Shown: positions 32,510-43,514 of the stretch, piece by piece | How positions within the stretch are numbered: the first letter of the stretch is position 1 | Layout: every line of letters begins with the position of its first letter | From: Oreohelix idahoensis | Taxonomy: Eukaryota > Mollusca > Gastropoda > Stylommatophora > Oreohelicidae | Reading direction: 5' to 3' | Length of the DNA stretch: 64,000 nucleotides | NCBI GenBank assembly: GCA_024509875.1 | Contig: JAMPIV010000577.1 | Location: forward strand, 210,001 to 274,000 | Notes under the pieces: model-generated | Told to the model about the DNA's origin: nothing | Seen by the model: only the letters and a program-made list of their open reading frames with translations | Database searches by the model: none | Translations under genes and position numbers: made by a program

Positions 32510-34190
32510 TTCCACATTTATGACTCTAATAAAGGCAGCAGTCAACTCAAGGTTCCCGACATCTCCAAACAGTTTTTCGTTGACAGAAGTAGGTTGTTGC
32601 CATATGCTACCCCGTTCATTACTGTAGGTTGGGCAGTACTGCAGCAGGTGTTCGACTGTCATCGGGCTGGTACCGCAGGTGCAGAGATCTGTTGCACCAA
32701 TTTTGTATTTGTGGTACAGATGGTATCTCTATCTGTTGTGCCCAGTGCGCAGTCGAAAAATGATGACCTGTTCTTTTCTGGATAGTTGATGATATGCGTC
32801 ATTTTTCAAATGTCCCGGGTGCTCTCTTTTCCATTTGGACTTGAATGTAGCCTTTATAGTGGTCTTTGCCGTTGCGTAAGTTGTCTCTATATCATTTTGC
32901 TGTAAGGCACCTCCTTCTTTAGCAAGTCTATCTGCCTCTTCATTTCCTGGTATGTTGCAATGGGCTGGTATCCACTGGATAGTGAACTTCTTGAAGCATT
33001 CGGCCAGTCTTTCAAGGGAGATTATCAGATCTTTCAATCCTTTAGTTTGGTGGCTCTTCAGCGCTGATATTATTGAGAGGGCATCTGAAAAGATTACTAT
33101 CTGTTTTTCTGCCTGTGCTTTGCATTCAATAAGAGTTTCAGCTGCCTGTTTCAGGGCTTCTGCTTCAGCACAGAAGTTGTTGCAGTATTTTCCAGTGGCA
33201 ATTGCCATAGAGTGAATTCTATTCTTTAATTTTATGAGGATGCCGGCACCCCCATTTTCAACTGCATTTGTTGCCGAACCATCAGTATATGCATGTGTCC
33301 AAAGCTTCGCTGGAAATCTTTGGTCAATATACTTGGTTGCTATACACTTTCTTTGTGTTTCTGTCTGTGTTCCCTTACCTTCAATGCCTGGAATATCAGA
33401 TTTTAACTCAGGAAAGCATCTTATTTTCCACAGTGGGATAGTTGAGCTTGTTGGGATTTTCTTTGCAACTGAGCTAGCTAGTATGGTATTATTGTTAATT
33501 TTTTCTTTTGCTTGGGCGACAAAGTTAGTTCGCTTGAGCCTGCCTCTTCCTAGCCTATTCATTCTTTGGTACATGGGGTGTCCTTCGAGCCTCTTAAATT
33601 TTTTCAGCTTGTTTTAAGACTCTGCTGTCACGTCTATCCTCCATTGACTGTAGCCCTGTGATGTTTTCCATATGGTTGATTTGTGTAGACTTTAGGGCCC
33701 CTGTTATAATACGTGCTGCTTGGTTTTGGAGTCTGTTTACTCTGTCAAAATTTGACTTTGCTGCCGTCGACGAAGCTGTGATGCCATATTCCATAGCAGG
33801 TCTGATTCTGCCTGTGTACAGCTTTTTGAGGATATTCTCATCAGCACCCCATGTGGTACCTGCTAACTTTTTCATGATGGCCATGCGAAGTTTTGCCCTT
33901 AGCTGTATTTTGTTAATCTGTGATTTCCATGTCATTCGGCGGTCTAGTGTGATTCCTAAGTATGTTGGTGTTTCATCTCCTCGTACTGCCTGTCCATTTA
34001 ATTGCAGCTTTGCTTGCTGTGGTTTATTTGACAAGGTAAAAATAGTGTGTGTAGTTTTTTTGTTCATTTATTTTGAGCAACCACTTTTTGGACCAACTTT
34101 CAAGGGCTAGCAGTGAATCCTGCATGCGCACTCTTGCTGTGGAGATGTATTGTTCTGAAGTCCACATGGCCAGGTCATCAGCGTAGAGGG
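32510..34190 (-). pseudogene. LINE-E RT C-terminus, RNase H and CCHC-like tail
   Basis: From 34190 down it opens with the catalytic block NSLYADDLAMW, then the TYLGITLDRRMTWKSQI block (about 33970) and a C-terminal RT region to 33594. A frameshift leads to an RNase H domain (33574-32729): YTDGSATNAVENGGAGI, AEAEALKQA, IFSDALSII and WIPAHCNIPGNEEADRLA, all key acidic residues being visible. A further frame carries CTCGTSPMTVEHLLQYCP and ends with a stop near 32510. RNase H would remove RNA from hybrids after first-strand synthesis. Frameshifts and inversion make it inactive. Confidence 0.88.
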
Positions 34191-34194
34191 AGTT

Positions 34195-35057
34195 GTGGAC
34201 ATTCTTGTGGAAATAGCCCTACAACAAAATGAAAAAATACTCACAAAGAAAGAGGTAGCTAATGTTTTTGCTCAAAAATTCTCACTTGAGAGCCAGATAA
34301 ATATTCCACTGGACAGAAAACAGGAAATTTCCAAAGAGCAAGAAATTTACCAAAATATACCAACTGTTCCAGAAGAGCATATGAAAACAAACCTCACCAT
34401 GAGAGAGCTAGAGGCAGCCATCGTATCCCTTAAGCAAAGAAAGTCACCTGGAAAAGACAGGGTAACAAATGACATGCTTAAAGAGCTAGGGCCTAAAGCC
34501 AAGAAAGTACTCCTCAAGATTATGAACTATAGCTGGAAGCGTGGAATAGTACCACAAGCCTGGAAAGAAGCAATACTAGTTCCAATCCCCAAAAAGGACA
34601 AAGACCGAATGGACCCCAACAGCTACAGACCCATCAGCCTTCTAAGCTGCACGGAAAAGCTTATGGAGAGAATGATCAATACCAGATTAAGCTGGCACCT
34701 CGAAGAAAAACAAATTTTACTGCACCAACAGGCAGGCTTCAGGCAACATAGGTCTACAGAGGACCAAGTCACCTACATTGCACAGGAAATCGAAGATGCT
34801 TTCCAAGAAAGAAAGCACACTTTAGCAGTCTGGGTAGATATGGAGAAAGCATTTGATAAAGTTTGGAAAGATGGGCTAAGAGTTAAAATGCTTAAATATG
34901 GAGTCTGTGGAAGAATGTATAACTGGATCAGCAACTATCTAACAAACAGAACAGCTAGAGTGCAGGTGCACGGGCAGTTAAGCAAAAAGACTACAATGGA
35001 ACATGGAGTTCCACAGGGTGGGGTCCTTTCCCCAACACTTTTCCTCATATATATAAA
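34195..35057 (+). pseudogene. LINE-E RT N-terminal half, inverted
   Basis: A plus-strand open segment with KQRKSPGKDRVTNDMLKELG, NSYRPISLLSCTEKLMERM, HQQAGFRQHRSTEDQV, WVDMEKAFDKVW (first catalytic Asp) and EHGVPQGGVLSPTLFLIYIN. It ends at 35057 where the LINE stops; the following few codons are target DNA. There is no endonuclease, and the palm YADD lies in the inverted partner segment at 34190. Only a few bases separate the two segments. Confidence 0.9.
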
Positions 35058-35068
35058 TAATTCGATTC

Positions 35069-35603
35069 AATAGCATTAGTGTGCTATTAACAATAGTTAG
35101 GCTTTTGCCAATGACATGTTCTCTCTTCTCCTGCTTTGTAGCCAAGTCTTTTATGGCATGTTGTAAGTTGCTTTCCTTGCTTTTGTTGTAAGTTGCCATA
35201 ATCAGAGTCAGTGGCAGTACTAAAAATGTACTCTAGTGCATCTCCTATAAAAGGAAGTATGGATTGCCTAGTGCGATTGGCTTGTCTAATTTTCTGAAAT
35301 TTTATCATGAGATCTGTAAGCATTATTCTAAGCATGTGTACATCAAATATGGTAGCAATGAATATATCAATGTAATTAATATTTCTCAATGGATTAAATA
35401 AATGTCAGTATCCATGAGGACTAAAAATCACTGATTTCTTTACAATGTTCAAAAACTGCATCATCACTACAGAGCTTACTGTTGTCGGTCATCTGTTGTA
35501 CCTGTATAACACTGACATCTGTCGTGGCCAATACTACCATGGGCAGTAGTATGGTGATGAAAAGGAGGGCTGACATATCTTCGTATAAAAAAAACAAAAC
35601 CAT
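35069..35603 (-). pseudogene. GYP-ENV env N-terminal part
   Basis: It starts at an ATG at 35603, with a second in-frame ATG ten residues later directly before a hydrophobic run (ALLFITILLPMVVLA), a good signal peptide. A stop at 35421 breaks it. A second frame (35389-35190) has RTRQSILPFIGDALEYIF and ATDSDYGNLQ, resembling the furin-type cleavage site, fusion peptide and following Asp-rich block of F-like envelope proteins. A third frame (35199-35069) continues with heptad-like residues until LINE-E. It lies right after integrase, where env is found in errantivirus-like Gypsy elements. Confidence is moderate because it rests on pattern and position. Confidence 0.6.
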
Positions 35604-35604
35604 T

Positions 35605-35763
35605 CGGCCAAAAAATAATGCTGGTGAGTACTAGTGTGGTGGTACTAGTACTAAAATCGGCCTAAAAATAAAGCTGGTGAGTACTAGTGTGGTGGTACTA
35701 GTACTAAAATCGGCCTAAAAATAAAGCTGGTGAGTACTAGGTGGTAGAACCAGTACTAAAAAA
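35605..35763. repeat. 53-bp tandem repeat, three copies
   Basis: Three 53-bp units start at 35605, 35658 and 35711, directly upstream of the env-like start codon. On the minus strand two of the three units contain CTTTATTTTTAG|GCC and TTTTAG, both like 3' splice sites. Since env of Gypsy elements is often made from a spliced RNA, these could be acceptor sites; that is inference. Confidence 0.85.
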
Positions 35764-38039
35764 GGGTTTGGCGAATTCCAACAGTGGTATCTCACGTTTG
35801 GATAAGCGACTGTCATACGTTGGTGTGGGCGCTGAAAGCGTTGTGTTTATCGTCGCTGGACATGAAGTTGGTAACGATGGTGTGGGAGGTAAGTGTTGCA
35901 GAGTCGATTTGATTCTCTGTGCAGGTAGACGTTTGCGAAGGATTTTGTTTCTGACAAGTTCTTGTGACGGTCGTATGTATTTTGCCCTGGGTATGGAGTC
36001 GTCAGAGGAAGACTCGTACGGACGTTTGGCGACTGACCTAATGTTAGTGAAGGGTTCCTCTGCCATGTTGTCCTGATTATCGAGTGGGCTGAGAGTGTCT
36101 ATGTCAGACTCTGCTCTTATCGGTGATCTAGGAGCATTATCGATGATTTCAGTAAGGGTGTGCGTGGATAATTCAGCATCTGAAGTAATTGGGGCTTGAT
36201 CTATTCTTTGATCTCGTAATCGTTGAAGAGGAATGTTGTCGTCACTGCTTCATTCGTCGTCTGATTGATGTGAACTTGTGGTTGGCACCTCTGATCTATA
36301 ATATGTTCGATTTGTGGGGTTTCATTCTCATGCGAATCTAAAGTGGGTGTGTTAGACTCTTCGTTCCGTAATCTTGCATCCCTGTATTGAAGTCTTTCTC
36401 TTAATTCCGCAAGTGGGATGTCGTCTTCGCTGGCTGAGTTATCTCTGAACTGACGTGGTCGGTTTATAGCATCATTCAACGGAGTGTGGGTTATAACTGG
36501 TCGTTCCTCGTCTATATCAAAATCATTAGAGGTAGTGTTAGATAATGAACTGGACGGTTGATAGTGGAGAGTTGCTGTTCTCGTCGGTCTTTCTGTGGCG
36601 AGTTTTGCCCTTGCTATGGGGCGATGATTATCTCTCTTTAATTGTGTAACGTGTGCCTTTGTGGTTAAAGTTTTCTCCTCGTTCCACAATATATAATTGG
36701 TTGGGGTGGTCTTCTCGAGGATCTTGTAACCGTCAGTCCAACGTGTGTCGAACTTTGAGTTTCGTACATGCTTTTTGTCATATACGGGTTCTCCAACGTG
36801 AAATTCTTCAAGTATAGCATTCTTGTCGTGTGTTCGCTGCATTTTCTTAAAAGCTTTTGTAGCATTGCGGTGTGCAATTTGATGTGCCTTAAACATTTCT
36901 CGTATAATAATTTCAATGAGGTCTTCGCCTGAGTATTTCCGTTGTGGTTGTAATAAATTGTCAAGCGGAAATATCGGTTCTCTGCCGTACAGCGTATAAA
37001 ATGGGGAAAGTCCGTTTGTATCATTAGTATTAACCCATATTGCTTCAAGTGCTTGGTTGAGGTATACATCCCAGTACTGTGTGTTATCCTGTATGTACTT
37101 CGCTAGGACGTCATGCATGGTCGAGAGCATTCGCTCATTTCGGCCATGGAAATTTGGTCTGTAGAAGCTAGTGGTGGTGTGTTTGATATTGAGTTTCTTT
37201 AATATGGCCTTAAAATGGTTCCCGACGAATTGTTTTCCATTGTCGGAAATTATTCTTTTTGGGCATCCGTGCCTTGGAACGAACTCTTGTAGGAAAATTT
37301 CAGTAACCATGGAAGATGTTATATCTTTAAGTGGGTATGATTTTGGCCAAACGGAATACTGATCCACCAGATGAAGAATGTATCAGTTGCCTGAATGGGT
37401 CAGAGAGTATGGTCCTGAGATATCGGTGGAGATCGTTTCCATGGGAAAGTGAGATGGTGACATCTCTTGTAGTGGTGCTTCGTCGGGTCTCATGTTCCTA
37501 GCTTTACAAATTTTGCATGCTGCTACATATTCCATTATATCTCTGTACATAGAGGACCAAAAATATCTCTTCTTGATAATAGCTGTGGTTTTATCGCGAC
37601 CCACATGTCCGTTTTCATCATGAAACTGGGACAACATTTTTGCAACTAAGTGTTGGGGTACACACCTTTGTAAACGTCCTTCTTGCTTTTCATCTATGCA
37701 ATATAGTACCTCATCAAATGGAAGGATAGTGAAGTCTTTCACTATGTTGGGGTGATCTTTCACTTGTTTAATTATCTTGATTATTTCAGCATCTTTACGT
37801 TGCTCTGAATGGAAGTCGAAACCTTCTGCATTCTCTAGATTTGAGTCCTGTGTGTCTGTCATACGATTGTCAGAACTGTCATGCTGCTGGTTGGAGTTAA
37901 TTATATTTATTTCCTTCGTGTTGTCATCTATTTCAGTGAAAGTTTCAGGACCCGTGTTAGCGGTGGTTTTCAGTAGTGTGTCCTTTGGATACGGAGTTCT
38001 TGAGAGTAGGTCTGCACAGGTATTAGACTTTCCTGCAAT
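35737..38039 (-). pseudogene. GYP-ENV integrase
   Basis: The same frame continues from RT through a stop at 38040. The zinc-binding domain has FHDENGHVGRD...CKICKARN (about 37640-37490). The catalytic core has D in STDISGPY (about 37420), an in-frame TGA at 37383-37385, then D in ISDNGKQF and E in GRNERMLSTM. A C-terminal domain follows (FHVGEPVYDKKH...HVTQLKRD). The first frame ends at 36201; a second frame continues an acidic, Ser/Pro-rich tail to 35737. Three breaks are therefore visible: the RT-end stop, the core stop and the tail frameshift. It would have joined the element DNA to host DNA. Confidence 0.9.
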
Positions 38040-39326
38040 TTATTCTATCGTCGTGTCATATGACTGCAAATTCCTAGACCATACTTGAAGCTGTTTTGGT
38101 TGCTCCTGTGTTTTTGTGAGCCAATTTAGCAACGGCTGATGATCCGTTCTGATAATCAACTTTGTTTCTCGCACATAAACGTACAACTTTTGTATGGAAT
38201 AATGAATTGCACAGGCTTCACGTTCAGTGGTTGTCCAACGTTTCTGGGTTTTGCTTAGTGCATGAAATATAAATGCTATAGGTCTTTTATTTGGGATGTT
38301 AGGAAGGATTGGTTGCTCGTCATCTGTAGTGGGTTGTACCAGACAAGCTCCAATAGCTGTGTTGGATGTGTATAAGATCATGAAACGGGAGAGGTCTGGG
38401 TGGGCTAGTAATGGTATGGTTGTGAGTGCTGACTTCAGGTAATCAAAGGATCTTTGACAGTCATTTGACCATTTAAAACGAGCATATTTCTTCGTTAAGG
38501 CGATCAGGGGCTCAGCCATTTTGGAAAAATTGATGATACTTCGTCTGTAGAATCCACAACAGCCCAAGAAACCTCTTATTTGTCGTACTGTTCTGGGGCT
38601 GGGCATATCTTGGATAGCTTTCACCTTGTCCTCGTCGGGTCTGATGCCTGCTTCATTAATAACAAACCCGAGGTACTGCGTCTCTGTCTTTAAGAATTCA
38701 CATTTACTTAGTTTCAGTTTGATCCTGTGTTTTCGCAGTCGGCCAAACACCTTCTCGATATGGTGTAAATGGTCTTCAATCGATCCGCCAGTGTGGATGA
38801 GTATATCATCGATATAAGCCAGTGCATACTTTTGCATATCCTTCAGCACCTCGTCCATCAACGACATGTACGTGGCGGGGCTACCTTTCAGGCCGAAGGG
38901 CATCACATTCCGAGCAAAACTTCTCATGTGAGTGCAAAACGTGGATTTCTGTTTGGCCTCTGGCAACATGGGGATGCACCAGAAACCGAAACGGGCGTCC
39001 AACGTGGTGAAGTATTTGGAATTACCCAACGTTGCCAGTCTGTCGTCGATCCTTGGCACAGGGTATGAGATAACTTTAGTGATACGATTTAAAGCACGGT
39101 AGTCACAGCAAAAACGTGATGGTTCATCTTTCTTGGCTACTATCACGATCAGTGAGGACCTCTGGAATCTTGATCTCTCTATTATACCTGCAGCCAACAT
39201 CTCGGTAATAGATTTCTCAACAATCTCCCTGTTTTTTAGTGGGGTAAGATATGGTTTTAAATGGATAGGTTTCTCAGTTGTTGTTGGGATCTCCATTTGT
39301 ACTGTAGTTGTTCTGTCAAGTTCCAT
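38040..39326 (-). pseudogene. GYP-ENV reverse transcriptase and RNase H
   Basis: 429 codons of open frame. The RT has SRFCCDYRALNRITK, TTLDARFGFWCIPM, VMPFGLKGSPATY and the catalytic ALAYIDDIL (about 38810). The RNase H-like part has ILYTSNTAIGACL, EREACAIHYS and IRTDHQPLL; the first catalytic Asp, normally in a DAS or DGS motif, appears replaced here (YTSN). The frame ends at TAA (38040), just before a block resembling the AGKSN...ADLLSR end of RNase H. It differs clearly from the GMR RTs and belongs to a standard integrase-last Gypsy lineage. Confidence 0.93.
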
Positions 39327-40656
39327 ATCGTTGAGAGCGAAAACATCTTGATGTTTGGTGATGAATTTCGTCAGTCTTGATTTATGCTGCGCTGTGGTGT
39401 TTAATGTTTCGAGCAGTTGTGACAGTCTGTGTGACTTGTTTGTTTGGTTTTCTGGCTTGTGTTGGGGCGGCTAATCAACTGGTGCGTTCCCTCTTTCTCC
39501 ACGTCAATCTACTTTTGCGCTCTCTCTTCCTCTACGGCAATGTACTTGGGCGCACTCTCTTCCACTACGGCAATGTATCCATCCGGTTGTGTGGCAGGAC
39601 ATCAAAGGGATTATTTGTCTGTTTGGGTGATGGTGGCGGTAAGAGTCTCTCTTCTGTGGATTGAAGTGACGTCGATTTGTAGCAATGCAATTTATATGGT
39701 CCTGTGTGGGGAATGAAACAGCTCGATCGTTCTGTGATTTACATCGATTCGAAGTGTATGGGATTTTGCGAAGGTTGCTTACTCTACATCTTTGCAACCT
39801 GGGTTGATCTTGTGTAACTAGGTTTACAGTGTTCCTCATGGGGTTATGTTTTTCCTCGGGAGACAGTGTATTCTGATAGGCTCTCTAATGATCTCTTGAT
39901 CAACAATATCGGGGTATTGAAATTGATAATCGGTTTCGGGTTGTCTTCGTGTTCGGTATTTTCGGAAATGATGATAATATTCTGTGCCATCCATGTATAT
40001 TATTTCTCTTTTCGGTGCTTCCAGGTATCCTCCGGGCAATTGTTTAGCTTGTGTTGAACTCTCCGTCTTTCTCCATGGGGGTATTATGGTGTGTCGAAGC
40101 ACTTGCACTGAACCTTGGCGGCTGGAAGGGGGAGGGTGTATTGTGGGGAAGTGATGTGTTGTTTACGATGCCTCCTATCTAGATCAGTCTTGCCTCTAGA
40201 CCTAAATTACCATGCAGCAGAGTCAATGGGGTGCGGAGGAAACTTTGTGTGGTCAAACGCGGGGGCGGGGATTGATGGACATGACTCTCGTCTGCATTAT
40301 GTCGCTCAGTGTTACCTTGTTTAGTTTTGTAGGTGTCTCGTATGGAGGATGATTGTACTTGAGCTATGATAGCACTTCTAGCAATGGTTGTCGTTTTACC
40401 AGATGTGTTGACTATCATAACCGGGAAGTCTCTGTTTGTTGTGACTTCTGCTATTCCTTCCGTAATAAATAGCATTGAGTCTTCATTTATATCTTCTCCC
40501 GGTATGCGTTCCACGTGAATAGTTTGTCCAGGTTTTATATATTGTGACGCTTTGATCCTACCCTTGGCTATGAATAATGAATTTGGTAAGAGGGTAACCG
40601 GGGCTGTTAAACGGATCAATGATGCAATATGGATGTCATCTTGGAGTTCTACATCT
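39327..40656 (-). pseudogene. GYP-ENV protease-RT linker
   Basis: Between protease and RT, open minus-strand pieces lie at 40179-40656, 39836-40108 and 39504-39839. The first contains ITEGIAEVTTNRDFPVMIVN, similar in layout to the spacer of Gypsy polyproteins. No catalytic domain is visible in the others. Frame changes suggest decay. The first 20 or so bases next to the LINE-F tail read as a Glu run from the GAA-type tail and are not part of the gene. Confidence 0.6.
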
Positions 40657-40840
40657 TCTTCTTCTTCTTCTTCTTCCATCCTTAGCCATCAACCGGCAAA
40701 GCAGTATGTGGCCAGTACGCCTAGTGGCGTCTTAGGGCAACAACAAATTGATCAATCTATCGCTGTTTCCACCACGCCTAGTGGCGTCTTTGTGGAACAG
40801 AAACAGACCAAACAATCTATCTTTGTTTCCGTAATCAGAT
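40657..40840 (-). mobile_element. LINE-F 3' tail with internal duplication (minus strand)
   Basis: A GAA-type tail (40657-40680) follows, in element sense, the LINE-F end containing AGACGCCACTAGGCGT. That segment occurs twice (about 40719-40735 and 40774-40790), so the last ~55 bp are duplicated and diverged. It is inserted in GYP-ENV between protease and RT. The fragment is very short and strongly 5' truncated; the right boundary is approximate. Confidence 0.6.
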
Positions 40841-41445
40841 TGGTTGGCAAGCAGGTGATCAGCCCACTGTGCGAAGTTTTTACGGGATGGGGTAAACAGC
40901 CCCATGCCCAACCCTCCTTTGTCGCTTTTTACGACATACGTGGTAGGGTGCAGTGTTACTATTCTTTGCTCCCCTTTCGGGCCCCGGCAACACACGGGTG
41001 GGAGTTCTACATATTCTTCATTTATTCTTATTTTCCGTAGATCAAAATATATCCGGGCTTGGTGTTTTGACAGAAAATCTCTTCCTAGGATAAAATTTCT
41101 ACTCATGCCTCTAGTGATAACGAATGCATGTGTGATTGTCTGGCTGCCAATCTTAAATGTGACATGGGCAATGCCTAAGGATTTCAATTCTTCCCCTGTT
41201 GCAGAGGCCATATATGTTCTGGAATGCTGGAACTGTGCGTATTTCTTTATTTGCTTATAAAGTTGTTCCCTTATGAGGTTTACAGATGCTCCTGTATCTA
41301 TGAACGCTCTGTAATTCCTGTTCTCAATGGTGATTAGACAGGAACTTAGGTCGGGATGTATGGTGATTTCATTGTGAGTGCTATTAGTGTGAACTAATGG
41401 TGGTTCCTCTGTTATTAGGTGGATTTCATTCAGTTTTCTTCGCTT
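40841..41445 (-). pseudogene. GYP-ENV protease
   Basis: The frame continues from gag after a single TAA (41446-41448). A retropepsin domain has the active-site block AFIDTGASVNLI (about 41310) and, later, ITRGMSRNFILGRDFLSKH (about 41110), the usual Gypsy flap and C-terminal blocks. It would cut the polyprotein during particle maturation. The frame runs into the inserted LINE-F tail at about 40840. Confidence 0.88.
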
Positions 41446-42269
41446 TTAATTTTGTATATGGGAACTATGATTGTAGCTTTTGTTGTTGCTACCTCTGCTT
41501 CGGACACGGCTAGAGATCCCTAATCCGTTTTTCTGCATTGGACGACCTCTGGAGAAACTGTGCTGGGTATTGTGTCTTTGTTGTTCATAGGTGTAGTTTC
41601 CCTGTGGGTACCTTGGGTTAGCTGGAAACTGCACGTGGTGGTTATCTCCGTTTCTGTTTCTGCAATTCTTAGACATGTGTCCTTTTTTATTACAAGTGTA
41701 GCAGATGATTGTGGACACATTGTGCACATTCTGTCTTTGTACTGGTCCATATGAATGTTGTTGTAGATCACGTCCAGTATGATTATGGTGTCTGTGGGTG
41801 TCAGGGCGACGCCATTGTTGTCTTGCATCGTCTACTTCCATGGGCTCGTGATCGGGGACTGCATTAAATTGTGGCTCCCTACCTATTCTCTGGTGGAACT
41901 TTTTGTGAACATCATCCTCTGCTACTGCTGCCTGAATTGTCTCCGTTATTGTTTTCGTATCCCTACGGATAAGATGAAGTTTCAGATTGTCGGCATGGAG
42001 TCCATCAACGAATATTCCTACCAAATGACGTTCGAGCTCTGGTGATGGGATAGATCCATCTAAAAATGCTTCTTCAGTAAGATTCAACAATCGTTCACCG
42101 TAGAATTTGACTGGTTCATTCCTTTCCTGTCCGATCTTTCGAAAGAATGACCAAGCATGCTGGTCGTCAATTATGTCACTATATCTACTCACTAGTTCCT
42201 TCTTGAGGGATTCATATGTTTCGTCTGGATATAGCTGCATACGCATTCGTAAAAAAATCTGTGACCAGC
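41446..42269 (-). pseudogene. GYP-ENV gag
   Basis: A minus-strand frame from the LTR-NA insertion point (42269) to TAA at 41446. The capsid-like part includes FLRMRMQLYPDETYESLKKE and KFYGERLLNLTEEAF. A canonical CCHC zinc knuckle, CYTCNKKGHMSKNC, is near 41690-41650, followed by an Asn/Arg-rich tail. The few codons upstream of 42269 in the open frame come from LTR-NA. The true upstream part lies beyond 46365 and is open for only about ten codons before a stop and the minisatellite, so gag is 5' truncated. Confidence 0.88.
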
Positions 42270-43514
42270 TGATAATAGCCGTGTTTGGTATATATAAAGT
42301 GAGTGTGATTGAGTACTGGCAAAGTCGTTCACACAACAGGGGCGCACACGGGAGTCATCGAGTATGGAACGACTGATGATATTTAATAATAGTTTATTAC
42401 CTCACAGCACATCATCACGTAGACATAGACGAATACAGGTACATCGAATCATATAATTTCCACACTGCATTAAATATATATAATACGGCCTGTCCACCTC
42501 CTGGCCTTATAATAGCTTCCTCACAGCTTCATAAATATCCACACTACTCAACAAAGCCTGCTCACAGGCAGCTATAATAATCTTCATATGGCCTAGACAG
42601 TACTCCATTACTCAATAAAGCCTGCTCACACGGGAGCTATAATAATCTTCACATATGGCCTAAACAGTACTCCATTACTCAATAAAGCCTGCTCACACGG
42701 CAGCTATAATAATCTTCATAAGGCCTAAACAATACTCCATTACACAATAAAGCATGCTCACGCGGCAGCTATAATAATCTTCACATATGGCCTAAACAGT
42801 ACTCCATTACTCAATAAAGCCTGATCACGCGGCAGCTATAATAATCTTCATAAGGCTTAAACAATACTCCATTACACAATAAAGCCTGCTCACACGGCAG
42901 ATATAATAATCTTCATATGGCCTAAACAGTACTCCATTACACAAGAAAGCCTGCATCACACGGCAGCTATAATAATCTTCATATGGCCTAAACAATACTC
43001 CATACAAAATAAAGCCTGCTCACACGGCAGCTATAATAATCTTCATATGGCCTAAAAAATCTTCACTGCAGTTTATCAAATAGGCTGTACACACAGCGAA
43101 ATATATAAGTCGACATTTTCTTAAGTCCTACGTAGGCATACACTATCCAAAAACCACTGGGACTCGACCTACACGGTCCACGCCCAAAACACAACTCCCC
43201 TAATCACACACTAGTCCCGCCAAAAAACCCCGTCACGAGACTCGGCTTTTTTTAACACCGCTCTCAATAATACATGCAGACTAGCTGCGAGCTATTCACA
43301 TGGCTCAAAACAGTACAGAATAAATACATCTCAACATTTGAGATTAAACAGCGTTCACACGCTTATCTGTACTCTGTCACTCGAAAAATAAGAAAAGATA
43401 ATTCTATCCTAAAGTCAAACAAGTATCCGCTTAATCAAGCGTTGCAACTCGAAATTTAATTTATCCAAAACATTCTAAAGATTACTTCCCCTTCTATAAA
43501 ATCCACTTGCAACA
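42270..43514 (-). repeat. 3' LTR of LTR-NA (1245 bp)
   Basis: Matches the other LTR (44660-46360) except for the number of internal 65-bp units. In element sense it starts TGTTGCAAGTGG and ends CTATTATCA. The first part on the plus strand contains TATATATAAAG. Confidence 0.93.
42545..43055. repeat. 65-bp minisatellite in the 3' LTR of LTR-NA
   Basis: About eight units of 65 bp containing CCTGCTCACACGGCAGCTAT, AATAATCTTCATATGGCC and TAAACA(G/A)TACTCCATTAC. Small indels (CACATATGG, CATCACACGG) vary between units. Confidence 0.92.

Larger units (their letters stand above)
32468..35057 (-). mobile_element. LINE-E with 5' inversion
   Basis: A LINE insertion flanked by an 11-bp target duplication, TAATTCGATTC, at 32457-32467 and 35058-35068. 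Its 3' segment (32468-34190) is on the minus strand and ends in a GAA-rich tail. Its 5' segment (34195-35057) is inverted onto the plus strand. The two meet inside the RT domain, just before the catalytic YADD. This is the arrangement produced by twin priming during LINE integration. An RNase H domain after RT places it with I/Jockey-type LINEs. It is inserted in the env gene of GYP-ENV. Confidence 0.9.
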
